Source: a virus
Reading direction: 5' to 3' (one strand)
Length of the DNA stretch: 29,646 nt
Virus record (IMG/VR): IMGVR_UViG_3300037089_000374
Location: 1 to 29,646 of that record
In this document: one piece after another, positions 15,435 to 22,923 of the stretch
Numbering within the stretch: the stretch's first letter is position 1
How the letters are laid out: each line of letters opens with the position of its first letter
Position numbers and translations under genes: made by a program
The notes under the pieces: model-generated
What the model was told of the DNA's origin: nothing
Database searches by the model: none
What the model saw: the letters and a program-made list of their open reading frames with translations, nothing else

Positions 15435-15595
15435 TCTACCCGCACTTTATCAATTATGCGATCCCATCCTATACATTTTTTATGATGTATTATCAGGTGT
15501 ATTTCTCCAAAGTCCGGCAATTCCGGTGATTCAAGTCCAATTTCTAAAAAAAAACGGGCTGACGCTTCTGGAATTTTATCCTTTTTTACAGTCAT
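15428..15595 (-). CDS. Small hypothetical protein (55 residues)
   Basis: An ATG at 15595 opens a 55-codon frame ending at TAA 15428-15430. The product begins MTVKKDKIPEASARFFLEIG and contains GEIHLIIHHKK and CIGWDRIIDKV. Its composition (mixed charged and hydrophobic, one Trp, one Cys) looks like a real small protein. It fills the otherwise empty stretch between the 67-residue gene and hairpin copy 2 and points the same way as its neighbours. No convincing Shine-Dalgarno is seen. A plus-strand frame covers the same bases but would run against the operon. No function can be given. Confidence 0.45.
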   Translation of the reverse strand: MTVKKDKIPEASARFFLEIGLESPELPDFGEIHLIIHHKKCIGWDRIIDKVRVDK

Positions 15596-15649
15596 GCTAA
15601 TTTCATTTTAACAGACGTCCTACGTAAGTCAAACAAAATAGGCGAACAA

Positions 15650-15853
15650 TTATGATAATGTCCCCGTTCCTGGCAAGCCAGACCCCCCACCTAATGCTCC
15701 TGGGATTGTTACCATAACCGTCGCTGTTTTAATGTAGGTGTCAATTGCGTTTGACATATACGCCGCAAAATCTGCTTCGCTCATCTGCGAGCCTTTTGCT
15801 GAGTTAAATATTGATAATAGTGATGCCTGTAATGTTGCGGGATTAAGTGCCAC
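15650..15853 (-). CDS. Small phage protein of the head region
   Basis: 67 residues starting with GTG at 15853. GAGGT lies five bases upstream, and the start codon overlaps the last codons of the Tad2-like gene. It begins MALNPATLQASLLSIFNSAK and continues with an Ala/Asp-rich helix and a Gly-rich C terminus (GALGGGSGLPGTG). Very similar short proteins with a MALNPxxL start and a hydrophobic helix are frequent in myophage head or baseplate operons, but their role is unknown. The family impression is from memory. Confidence 0.6.
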   Translation of the reverse strand: MALNPATLQASLLSIFNSAKGSQMSEADFAAYMSNAIDTYIKTATVMVTIPGALGGGSGLPGTGTLS

Positions 15854-16115
15854 TTTTTACCTCTTTTAGAATGATAATGTCCCAGTCATTTGCCAATAAC
15901 TCAATAATTGACGGATTCCAAGGCGCGGATATATACGGCTGTTTCTCATCTAATGTTCTCATCCTAACCATTAAAATAGGGGTGAATCCCATATCTTTTA
16001 CATCGCTTTTTAGCTGGATCAGATGAACTGACATGTCCGACTGCTTCCAGCATTGCCGCTGAATAATCTTTCCTGATTTGACGGCTTCAAGTGCTACTGA
16101 AAAACTTGTTAACAT
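15843..16115 (-). CDS. tad2: Tad2-like anti-Thoeris protein (DUF2829)
   Basis: 90 residues, the normal size for DUF2829. The pattern SFSVALEAVKSGKIIQRQCW fits the family's N-terminal motif (F-x-x-ALEA-h-K-x-GK-h-x-R-x-x-W), and PYISAPWNPSIIELLANDWD fits the C-terminal motif (PYI...PW.PS..dlLA.DW). Known Tad2 proteins bind the Thoeris signal molecule 1''-3' gcADPR and so block this NAD-depleting defence; here that activity is inferred from the family. It sits between the minor head gene and the small GTG-start gene, co-transcribed with capsid genes, whereas immune evasion genes more often lie in early regions. GGAAAGGAAG precedes ATG 16115. The central region diverges from the canonical family, so ligand specificity is open. 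Confidence 0.75.
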   Translation of the reverse strand: MLTSFSVALEAVKSGKIIQRQCWKQSDMSVHLIQLKSDVKDMGFTPILMVRMRTLDEKQPYISAPWNPSIIELLANDWDIIILKEVKSGT

Positions 16116-16135
16116 TTCTTTTTCTTCCTTTCCTT

Positions 16136-17122
16136 TTATTCAAAAATTGGCCGTGCTACGCATCGGCATCCGTAATCCTCTCCTGGATTTGCTCGCTTCC
16201 CTGTCAAATGATTCACGACTGGCGGATCATCCCAGCTAAATATCATTCCATCTAAGCTCTTGTGATCTTCGCCGGCCTTGACCTGAGATGGATTTGCCGG
16301 CCGAACCCGTAGATCGTGAGATGTTGACCATTTATATTTTGTTATTCCAATTTCCTTGTATCGTGATTCCCTGAATTTTGAGACTAAAAGACTCGTCTCT
16401 TGACTGGCTAAAAATACGGCCTTCTTTCGCGCAATATTATACTCGTGCATTAAAACCTCGGATAGCCTGATCCGTTTTGGTGCTTTGCTTTCAAGCCTCT
16501 TAACCATAGCTTGCCTCATGTCTATCACCATTTTGTCAGAGAAATTCTTGACATCTAATTCTAAATTATTTATATATTCACGGGCTATATCCGATCGGTT
16601 TACGTCTGTCAGATTGGGTATAATACTAATATCAGCAGATTTAATTGATGATATAAATTGATCCTGCAACCTGTCTACTGTGCGAAGAAGGATATCTTTT
16701 AACATTGACGGATTAAATATAGGATGAACCTCTTCCAATGATTCTAATAGACGCGTTTGCTGAATCGAGTTTGATTGATTTATATCTCTTAATAATGCGG
16801 ATAACTCAATTGGTAATTTTTCTTCTTGTAGCTCAAATGCCTTTTTTGATGAGACATAACGTGCCCCTAAATCGTGCAATGCTCGGCTCGTTGAAGCATT
16901 AAAATTCCCATAGACAAAACCGTTATCATAAATAAGTAATCCATCCCGTAATGCATGTATTAAATTGGGATAATCGGTTCGTGCATTAAAAAATTTTTTG
17001 CCGTCTTGTTGAAATGTCTGGTTATGGATTTTTTTTAGTATAGCTGAGAATATACATAATAAAATGGTTTCTAGCTCTTTGATCTCTTTTTTGGGTGCTA
17101 TTATCGGTTTTAAATACCGCAT
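16136..17122 (-). CDS. Minor head protein, Mu gpF-like
   Basis: 328 residues. The C-terminal third carries the diagnostic Phage_Mu_F layout: YKWSTSHDLRVRP, then EDHKSLDGMIFSW, DDPPVVNHLTGKRANPGEDY and GCRCVARPIF. In the family these are the R-x-R/C-H..LDG..F...PG..Y-x-CRC-x-a-P series. The first two thirds are helical and probably interact with the portal. These proteins are minor capsid components injected or bound around the portal. The gene follows the portal by three bases, the usual order. Confidence 0.9.
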   Translation of the reverse strand: MRYLKPIIAPKKEIKELETILLCIFSAILKKIHNQTFQQDGKKFFNARTDYPNLIHALRDGLLIYDNGFVYGNFNASTSRALHDLGARYVSSKKAFELQEEKLPIELSALLRDINQSNSIQQTRLLESLEEVHPIFNPSMLKDILLRTVDRLQDQFISSIKSADISIIPNLTDVNRSDIAREYINNLELDVKNFSDKMVIDMRQAMVKRLESKAPKRIRLSEVLMHEYNIARKKAVFLASQETSLLVSKFRESRYKEIGITKYKWSTSHDLRVRPANPSQVKAGEDHKSLDGMIFSWDDPPVVNHLTGKRANPGEDYGCRCVARPIFE

Positions 17123-17125
17123 AAT

Positions 17126-18598
17126 TTAACTGGTTCCCTGTACCCTTACTTGCGCGATGCTTTGATCCATGTCTTTAATATATTCGGGTAGCTCAGGCTC
17201 TCGTTTGCCCGCCAATATATCTGATTTAATATTGATGATTTTATCGGTCTTCAGCGCGTCCCCAAATTCCTCCTCAGTTAGTAATCCGCGGTCATATAAA
17301 TGTAAATATCGATCTTGCTTTGATGATTTTATCGTTTCGGCCTGCTCTTCATTCATGATCCGTAACGATTCAAATTCAATCTCCAGGTTAGGTATAAATC
17401 CAAATAACTTTTGACAACATATTTCAATTAATTTGATGATATGACCCTTGCTTTTCGATCTAATTTCCGTCTCAACCATGGAATTATAATTCTCGATATC
17501 ATCCTCGCCTGAACTAAATCCCGATGCTGACAATCCAAACAGTTTAGCTAATGGCATTTTCAGGTCGGCAGCAATTCCTATTCGGTTCTGTTGCAGTATC
17601 TCAGCTAGTCCCGAAAATGTAATTTGCTTCTGATCATACTCATCTTCTTTGTCCATAGTAACGGCATTCATATAATTTTTTTGTGAATTGGTAATGTCGA
17701 TTTGCGCCTTAACCATCCGGGCACTATCTCCTGTCAATAGGGACGCGTTGTACCCCTGTATTTTATAAATATCAATTTTTGCCTCGTCAAGCAATTCATA
17801 AATTAAGTTTTGGTTTTTTATATATGCGTTAACGGATCGTAACATTCGTTCGACCTCTGACAATCCCCACCCCTGCAACTGGCGGCGTATAAAACTTGGT
17901 GCTTCTTTGCCGGAGAACTTCAAAATCCGTGTTTTATGGATTGGTTGACCGTAATAATTATATGGACATGCAATATCGTCGGCTAATGACCAACTATAAA
18001 GCATTTCCCACCGGTCAGCGCTAATAAAAGATAGTGGCGTATCTCTCCCAATCAATTCAATTTTTAACTCGTCGGTTGGGGTTTGGTCAGTATTTATTAT
18101 AATACCTGCGCCGCCAAATAATCGTTGCCATTTTAAGGCCGATCTTAAAACGTCCCAAACATTTTGGCCTTTTTCGTTAATACGCGTTTCCATAAATCGT
18201 TGGAGTTCTTCGATGTCGTCGGAATTTAGTTCGTCTGATTTTATTTTTAATCCGCCCCGAAACGCATCGTCTACAGGTTGGTCAATTGCCGTTTGTAAAA
18301 CGCCATATGTATTATAGGCGTATGACAACAATGTCCTATTTAGTGTTAATAGTGCGTAGGCATTACTATTAATAAGCTGATCTTGAGATGATAACGGAGA
18401 ATATGACGTACCCGTCGGTAAAAAATCTAGCACATTCAAAAACCCTGAATCGTTGTTGACACGTTTGACATCGGCCTGATATTGAATTTGATGAATTTCA
18501 TTGGGTAACGACTGAATTGGAGTCATAACCGTTGGTTTTTGTGGGTTTTGTTGCGGCATTGATGACTGAATGTAATTATTCCGTCGATTTTTTGACAT
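17126..18598 (-). CDS. Portal protein, DUF1073 / gp6-like
   Basis: 490 residues, a usual length for phage portals. The motif LSYAYNTYGVLQTAIDQPVD followed by DAFRGGLKI, then VWDVLRSALKWQRLFGGAGI and the helical KPLAKLFGLSASGFSSGEDD region (seen as MPLAKLFGLSASGFSSGEDD with IENYNS) mark the DUF1073 portal group. The portal forms the dodecameric ring at the capsid vertex through which DNA passes. It lies directly after the large terminase and before the Mu F-like gene. Ala-rich or Gln-rich tails are only slight at both ends. Confidence 0.88.
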   Translation of the reverse strand: MSKNRRNNYIQSSMPQQNPQKPTVMTPIQSLPNEIHQIQYQADVKRVNNDSGFLNVLDFLPTGTSYSPLSSQDQLINSNAYALLTLNRTLLSYAYNTYGVLQTAIDQPVDDAFRGGLKIKSDELNSDDIEELQRFMETRINEKGQNVWDVLRSALKWQRLFGGAGIIINTDQTPTDELKIELIGRDTPLSFISADRWEMLYSWSLADDIACPYNYYGQPIHKTRILKFSGKEAPSFIRRQLQGWGLSEVERMLRSVNAYIKNQNLIYELLDEAKIDIYKIQGYNASLLTGDSARMVKAQIDITNSQKNYMNAVTMDKEDEYDQKQITFSGLAEILQQNRIGIAADLKMPLAKLFGLSASGFSSGEDDIENYNSMVETEIRSKSKGHIIKLIEICCQKLFGFIPNLEIEFESLRIMNEEQAETIKSSKQDRYLHLYDRGLLTEEEFGDALKTDKIINIKSDILAGKREPELPEYIKDMDQSIAQVRVQGTS

Positions 18599-18618
18599 AT
18601 CTTCATTATATACACATT

Positions 18619-19830
18619 TTAGCGCATATTTCTATACACATCGAAAATTGATACGTTCCTTTTAATCAAAAATGATAATGCATATCGCAACGCGTCAATA
18701 ATATGATTGTGCTTATCAACAATATCTCTCAAAATTTCACTTGTGTTTTTGTCTATTTTATAGGCATATCTTGCAAACTCGTCAGCTGTGTTTTTACATC
18801 GTGGGTGGATAATTATTTTTTCAAATGATTTCAAAAATGCAATCCCGTCTTCAATTGATTCTGGCCATTTTGGGGCTGGATCAATATTGAATCCATGGCG
18901 TTTTACGTATGATATTGTCTCCGGCCTGGACCAATCACCCAATATTTTAATTTTTCGAATATCTGGTATGCGATCAAATGCGCTTGGTAATGCGTCAATT
19001 TCAATCCCTACTCCGTACGCCTCATAATCGATAAATAGCCGGCGACCTCGTATAAAACAACGCAACGCGGCAAACGGATCAGATGAGAACCCCCAATCTG
19101 CGCCACCGTATAATCGACCATCATTTTCGGGGTTGTACGGCTCAAAATCATCTACTTTATATTTTTCCTTAAAAATAATTGAATCGGATAATTTTTTCGG
19201 CTGGCCTTCCCAGATATTCAAATATGCGTCATAATCCACGCGTTTAATGTATTCCATTTCCTGTCGCAAAACCTCGGGGAAAAATGGATTATCATAATAA
19301 TTTACTTTTTGAATATATGCGTTCGGCGGCGTATTGACTATAAAACGCTGATAGGTCGCATCCGATTCGTTTTCGGGATTAAACGAGATAATTATTTCTG
19401 ATTTTTCTCTCCGGATTGTTGGTATTAGAATTTCCCAATTATCATGTGTTACATATTGCGCCTCTTCGATCCAGCACCAATCGACGCCCTCGGTTGATTT
19501 GATTTCCGCGATCTGGCGCGACAATCCCTTAAAAATAATTTCGGACCCTGTACACGAAATTATGGAATCTTGCTTGATAATAAAATTTTTGGATAGCCCT
19601 AATGTAGCAATTCGGTCGCTCAAAAGTTTGTGCACCGAATCTCTAATTGAATTTTGAAACTGGCGGGTACATAGCCCGCGATATTTACCTGAAATGGATT
19701 TGATAATACGAGTGTCCGCAACCCCCCAGGATTTGGCCCCGCCTCTCCCTCCATAAAGAACTTTATATCGTCTATCCGAGAATAGGCACCGCGCTATTTT
19801 TACAGGTAATTGTAAACTTAAATTAGTCAG
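18619..19830 (-). CDS. terL: Terminase large subunit without a conventional start codon
   Basis: The frame is open from a TAA at 19831-19833 to 18619, 403 codons, and codes for the ATPase-nuclease motor that packages DNA. Walker A is YGGRGGAKSW (residues 26-35 when counted from CTG 19830), Walker B VDWCWIEEAQ (116-125), and the coupling motif IISFNPEN lies soon after. Nuclease acidic residues lie in YGGADWGFSSDP, ILGDWSRP and HIIDALRYAL. No ATG, GTG or TTG precedes Walker A; the first GTG (19635) would delete it. I take CTG 19830, which overlaps the small terminase stop and has GGGG nine bases upstream. A rare start, a +1 shift from the terS frame, or a base error are alternatives. Confidence 0.85.
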   Translation of the reverse strand: MTNLSLQLPVKIARCLFSDRRYKVLYGGRGGAKSWGVADTRIIKSISGKYRGLCTRQFQNSIRDSVHKLLSDRIATLGLSKNFIIKQDSIISCTGSEIIFKGLSRQIAEIKSTEGVDWCWIEEAQYVTHDNWEILIPTIRREKSEIIISFNPENESDATYQRFIVNTPPNAYIQKVNYYDNPFFPEVLRQEMEYIKRVDYDAYLNIWEGQPKKLSDSIIFKEKYKVDDFEPYNPENDGRLYGGADWGFSSDPFAALRCFIRGRRLFIDYEAYGVGIEIDALPSAFDRIPDIRKIKILGDWSRPETISYVKRHGFNIDPAPKWPESIEDGIAFLKSFEKIIIHPRCKNTADEFARYAYKIDKNTSEILRDIVDKHNHIIDALRYALSFLIKRNVSIFDVYRNMR

Positions 19831-20239
19831 TTATTTTTTCCCCGTCTGGATACACCCCAGATTCTATGGAGGTTGCCGGCATTATATTGATATTTAAAGG
19901 CAGCAGCTGGCTCAAAGTCGCCCCGCCGCTCATCAACTCAATGGGAGACAGCACTTTGCCCTCTGTCCGATCCAAATAGGTCTCGATCCCCTTATAGTTT
20001 CCCTTAACCGCATCGGCGCAAACACGTAATGCGATCAATTCCGAAACAGACATTTTCTTTTTCAGTATTCCTTCGAGTTGCGGCAATTTTAACTGCGAAA
20101 CGTCAATTTTCGCATTCAAAAACTTTTTGAGATACGTCGAAATAAAATGAGGGCTTTTTTTTGAGCCATTCCCAGGAATTGGCCCATGTCCTTTTTGAAA
20201 CGGTTTTAAATTTTCTGGAACTCCACCTTTTCTTGGCAT
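19823..20239 (-). CDS. terS: Terminase small subunit
   Basis: 138 residues, directly upstream of and overlapping the large terminase frame. The N terminus (PENLKPFQKGHGPIPGNGSK) resembles the Lys/Gly/Pro-rich start of DUF5681-like small terminases. The segment LRVCADAVKGNYKGIETYLD with the following RTEGK is the typical helix-turn before the C-terminal part (GD..A...LLDRTEGKP in relatives). It binds the packaging site and regulates the motor. The gene begins two bases after the methyltransferase gene in this operon. ATG at 20239 follows AAAGGAG. Confidence 0.75.
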   Translation of the reverse strand: MPRKGGVPENLKPFQKGHGPIPGNGSKKSPHFISTYLKKFLNAKIDVSQLKLPQLEGILKKKMSVSELIALRVCADAVKGNYKGIETYLDRTEGKVLSPIELMSGGATLSQLLPLNINIMPATSIESGVYPDGEKITD

Positions 20240-20240
20240 C

Positions 20241-21407
20241 TTATCTCCTTTTTTTCTCGATTTTTATATCTGGATCAAGTTTTTTCATTCTATTGATAAT
20301 TATCTGGCAATATTTTGGATCGATTTCGATTCCAAAACATCGTCGATTTAATTGATAACATGCAACCATTGTGGTCCCTGATCCCAAAAAGCAATCATAA
20401 ACAATTTCATTTTTTAAAGAGCTGTTCATTATAAATTCAGACAATAATTCAACTGGTTTCATTGTCGGATGTCCTTCATTTCTAAATGGCTTTTTAAAAT
20501 CAAAAACGGTTGTTTTTGTTCGATCATTTATGAAATAGTGTTTCCCAGGTTTCCAACCATAAAGAATGGGTTCGTGTTGATAATGGTAATCGCTGTGACC
20601 AAGTACCAGTTGTCCTTTATTCCAAACCATGCATTGGTGCAGCGCATTAAAATCAATCATCGTTTTCATGAATCCAAGTTGTAACATTCCCTGCGGGCAT
20701 GTTACGTAAATTGAGCACCCATCTTTTGCGGCGGTGAATGCAGCGGTGAATGCAGCGGTGAATAATTCGTGTGTTTTTTCTGGCGTAAGCGCATCATTTT
20801 CTATTTTAAGGTTTTTCTCTGTTTTGCCTACATATTTAACACCATATGGAGGATCAGTAACGATTAAATCAATTTGATTTCCGGTGAGTAATTTTTCAAC
20901 ATCATAAATCATGGTGCTATCCCCACATAGAAGCCGATGATCACCAATCTCAAACAAATCGCCTGAAACAATATCTGTTTCAATTTGATCTGGTATTTCA
21001 TAATCATCATCAACAGCATCAATTTGTTCAGCATCGATATTAAAATCAAACTCTTTAAAACCCCAATCCATCAAATCGCTTTTGTCAAAAAATGAATTAA
21101 GGATATCAAAATCGAATTCGCCTGTATTTTTGTTAAGCCTAATATTTAGTTCTTTTTCCTTTTCTGGCGATAGATCAACGTAAAAAACGGGTATTTCGTT
21201 ATGCCCGAGCTTAGACCATACTTTTAAACGTTGATGCCCGCCAATAACGATATTTTTTCGATCAGGATTTGAATTTGCAATGATCGGATCGACGATACCA
21301 AATCTTCCAAGTGATTGCCTTAAATCGGATTCTTGTTTTTCGGATAGTTTTCGTGGATTGTATTCTGCTGGCATTAAATCGGATATTTTTACATTTATGA
21401 TTTGCAT
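20241..21407 (-). CDS. ParB-nuclease-like domain fused to DNA adenine/cytosine methyltransferase
   Basis: 388 residues. Residues 1-110 form a ParB/Srx-like domain (GRFGIVDPIIAN, then IGGHQRLKVWSKLGHNEIPV). Residues about 150-388 form an N6_N4_Mtase domain: DLFEIGDHRLLCGDST, catalytic TDPPYGVKY with DPPY at 185-188, HPTMKPVELL at 313, and the AdoMet site YDCFLGSGTT (337-346), then GIEIDPKYCQ. Such fusions are common in phage genomes, where the methylase may protect viral DNA from restriction. It lacks a recognisable Shine-Dalgarno, and a -10-like box ends seven bases before ATG 21407, so the message may be leaderless. A 12-bp repeat expands a Phe-Thr-Ala-Ala element after the catalytic site. 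Confidence 0.9.
   Translation of the reverse strand: MQIINVKISDLMPAEYNPRKLSEKQESDLRQSLGRFGIVDPIIANSNPDRKNIVIGGHQRLKVWSKLGHNEIPVFYVDLSPEKEKELNIRLNKNTGEFDFDILNSFFDKSDLMDWGFKEFDFNIDAEQIDAVDDDYEIPDQIETDIVSGDLFEIGDHRLLCGDSTMIYDVEKLLTGNQIDLIVTDPPYGVKYVGKTEKNLKIENDALTPEKTHELFTAAFTAAFTAAKDGCSIYVTCPQGMLQLGFMKTMIDFNALHQCMVWNKGQLVLGHSDYHYQHEPILYGWKPGKHYFINDRTKTTVFDFKKPFRNEGHPTMKPVELLSEFIMNSSLKNEIVYDCFLGSGTTMVACYQLNRRCFGIEIDPKYCQIIINRMKKLDPDIKIEKKRR
20728..20763. repeat. 12-bp triplet repeat in the methyltransferase gene
   Basis: Three adjacent 12-base units (GCAGCGGTGAAT on the plus strand; first unit with one change) span 20728-20763. They encode repeated Phe-Thr-Ala-Ala in the minus-strand protein. 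The array is in frame, so copy number could vary without breaking the gene. Confidence 0.9.
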
Positions 21408-21413
21408 ATATAA

Positions 21414-21441
21414 AAAATAGCATAAAAAATTTATATTTCAA
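21414..21441 (-). promoter_or_regulatory. Candidate promoter of the methyltransferase-terminase arm
   Basis: On the minus strand TTGAAA (21436-21441) is separated by 16 bases from TATTTT (21414-21419). A transcript starting six or seven bases farther on would begin at or next to the ATG at 21407, which fits the missing Shine-Dalgarno. The boxes match the consensus only partly, so this is a tentative call. Confidence 0.4.
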
Positions 21442-21507
21442 TACATTTTTGGTATATAAAGGTGAAAAAAGCTAAAAACTAAAGTTAAAATCGGACATTT
21501 CGAACAT

Positions 21508-21630
21508 TTAATCAAGTGCAAATCTTTGTTCATTCGATTTTCCAAACCCCTTAAACTCGATTTTAGATGTATATTTATCAAAAAAATCCAGAACAAACGC
21601 ACATAAATCCGCATCATCCGTTATATCCAA
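21508..21630 (-). CDS. Possible 40-residue protein or gene remnant
   Basis: Reading the minus strand between the two divergent arms, a frame with protein-like character ends at TAA 21508-21510. It is open far upstream but has no ATG; TTG at 21630 with AGGG eight bases before it is the only plausible start and gives about 40 residues (MDITDDADLCAFVLDFFDKY, then TSKIEFKGFGKSNEQRFALD). The sequence before the TTG continues as RLFIYTNIRVENLD. The composition looks coding, but it may be the tail of an eroded gene now overlapped by the promoter region of the plus arm. No function can be given. Confidence 0.3.
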   Translation of the reverse strand: MDITDDADLCAFVLDFFDKYTSKIEFKGFGKSNEQRFALD

Positions 21631-21665
21631 ATTTTCAACCCTGATATTAGTGTATATAAATAGTC

Positions 21666-21720
21666 GTTGACAATAGCTACTATATATAGTATTATTAATA
21701 TATAAAGTTGAGTTGTCAAC
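21666..21720 (+). promoter_or_regulatory. Strong promoter with palindromic operator, plus arm
   Basis: TTGACA (21667-21672), a 17-base spacer, and TATTAT (21690-21695) form a near-consensus sigma-70 promoter. A perfect 14-bp palindrome, TACTATATATAGTA (21678-21691), lies between and over the two boxes. An 8-bp inverted repeat, GTTGACAA (21666-21673) and TTGTCAAC (21713-21720), brackets the start region. AAGGAGGT and ATG 21747 follow. The arrangement suggests a repressor-controlled early promoter. Confidence 0.7.
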
Positions 21721-21746
21721 TCTAATAAATTTAAGGAGGTTAAATT

Positions 21747-22910
21747 ATGAATCCAACAATAAAAAATCATAAAGAAAAAATAATAGGTTATAAAGCTTTT
21801 AAAAAAGATGGGGATAAAATATTTACCGATGGAATGGGCCATTCTAAACGAGTATATTTTGAAGAAAATGGTATATATGAGACAGATGGCCTTCCTGTTT
21901 TATGCGAAAATGGTTTTCATTTTTTTAGACATTTTTGTTTTGCTATCGATTATTTAGAACCTGAAAACGTAATCCACAAAATTGAAACAATAGGAGACGT
22001 TCAGGAAGATACAGAAAAATGCGTAACAAATAAAATAAAAATTCTAGGTTTTTGTTATGAAGAATTTGAATCACACCGAAATAATGGCGACCAAAATAAT
22101 GGCGACCAAAATAATGGCGACCAAAATAATGGCGACCAAAATAATGGCTACCGAAATAATTGCTGGAAAAATAATGGCGACAAAAATAATGGCTACCAAA
22201 ATAATGGCGACCAAAATAATGGCGACCAAAATAATGGCGACCAAAATAATGGCTGGCGAAATACTGGCTGGCAAAATAATGGCTCCCGAAATACTGGCTG
22301 GCAAAATAATGGCTCCCAAAATAATGGAAATAAAAATAATGGCTCCCAAAATAATGGCGACCAAAATAATGGCTCCCAAAATAATGGCGACCAAAATAAT
22401 GGCTCCCAAAATAATGGCTGGCAAAATAATGGCGACCAAAATAATGGCGACCGAAATAATGGCGACCGAAATAATGGTTGGAAAAATAATGGCGACCAAA
22501 ATAATGGCTACCAAAATAATGGCTCCCGAAATAATGGATCCCAAAATAATGGCTCCCAAAATAATGGCTCCCGAAATAATGGCTACCAAAATAATGGCTC
22601 CCAAAATAATGGCTCCCAAAATAATGGCTCCCAAAATAATGGAAATTTTAATTATTGTAATGGATTTGAAAATTGGTTTTGTACAAAAAAACAATTTTTT
22701 TTACTGGATAAAAAAATAAAAGAAATACCTCAAGAATTAAAAAATATAGATTTATGTTGGTTTGAATTAAAAAAAGAAGAAAATTTTAATTATAAAAAAG
22801 CTTGGTCGAGATGTCCCGCTAAAATTTTAGATCAATTTCGTAATATACCAATTTTTAAAAAAGAAATTTCAAAGGAAAAATTTTTCAAAATAACTGGATT
22901 AAAATTATAA
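21747..22910 (+). CDS. DUF7666-like protein with 37-unit pentapeptide array
   Basis: 387 residues; AAGGAGGT seven bases before ATG. Residues 1-90 resemble DUF7666-type phage domains: IIGYKAFKKDGDKIF, YFEENGIYETDGLPVLCENG and FHFFRHFCFAIDYLEPEN, a Tyr-Lys-Ala-Phe ... E-x-DG ... C-x-x-GFHF pattern of unknown function. Residues about 112-299 are 37 tandem pentads NNGxx (x4 is Asp, Ser, Tyr, Trp or Asn; x5 is Gln, Arg or Lys), like Pentapeptide_2-type repeats that may fold as a beta-helix. The last 85 residues (FCTKKQFFLLDKKIKEIPQE ... KAWSRCPAKILDQF) form a separate domain. No catalytic residues are evident. It is first in the plus arm and has a broken paralogue at 24058-24553. Function unknown. 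Confidence 0.8.
   Translation: MNPTIKNHKEKIIGYKAFKKDGDKIFTDGMGHSKRVYFEENGIYETDGLPVLCENGFHFFRHFCFAIDYLEPENVIHKIETIGDVQEDTEKCVTNKIKILGFCYEEFESHRNNGDQNNGDQNNGDQNNGDQNNGYRNNCWKNNGDKNNGYQNNGDQNNGDQNNGDQNNGWRNTGWQNNGSRNTGWQNNGSQNNGNKNNGSQNNGDQNNGSQNNGDQNNGSQNNGWQNNGDQNNGDRNNGDRNNGWKNNGDQNNGYQNNGSRNNGSQNNGSQNNGSRNNGYQNNGSQNNGSQNNGSQNNGNFNYCNGFENWFCTKKQFFLLDKKIKEIPQELKNIDLCWFELKKEENFNYKKAWSRCPAKILDQFRNIPIFKKEISKEKFFKITGLKL
22080..22643 (+). repeat. 15-bp minisatellite coding for NNGxx pentapeptides
   Basis: Thirty-seven tandem 15-base units (AATAATGGCGACCAA and variants) plus a final partial unit. Codons 1 to 3 are nearly invariant (three units carry a Cys or Thr exchange). Variation is concentrated in codon 4 (gac, tcc, tac, tgg, aat) and in the first base of codon 5 (caa, cga, aaa). 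Copy-number change by slippage would stay in frame. Long open frames in other phases, including a MATKI frame and an antisense frame, are by-products of the repeat. Confidence 0.98.
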
Positions 22911-22923
22911 ATAAGGAGAACAA

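Noticed and set aside
15271-15600. Plus-strand 109-codon frame
   Set aside because: It runs against the operon, overlaps the protease start and hairpin copy 2, and has no ribosome binding site.
22080-22643. Tandem repeats as a CRISPR array
   Set aside because: Units are contiguous 15-mers with no spacers, lie inside a reading frame, and no Cas genes are present.
22071-22694. Long minus-strand frame over the same array (hydrophobic AII repeats)
   Set aside because: Antisense by-product of the repeat; it has no matching start signals and lies opposite a gene with a promoter and homologous copy.
22057-22719. Long plus-strand frame coding for repeated MATKI
   Set aside because: It is the 15-bp repeat read in another phase. 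The NNGxx frame has the good ribosome binding site and the domain ends, and the broken paralogue confirms those ends.
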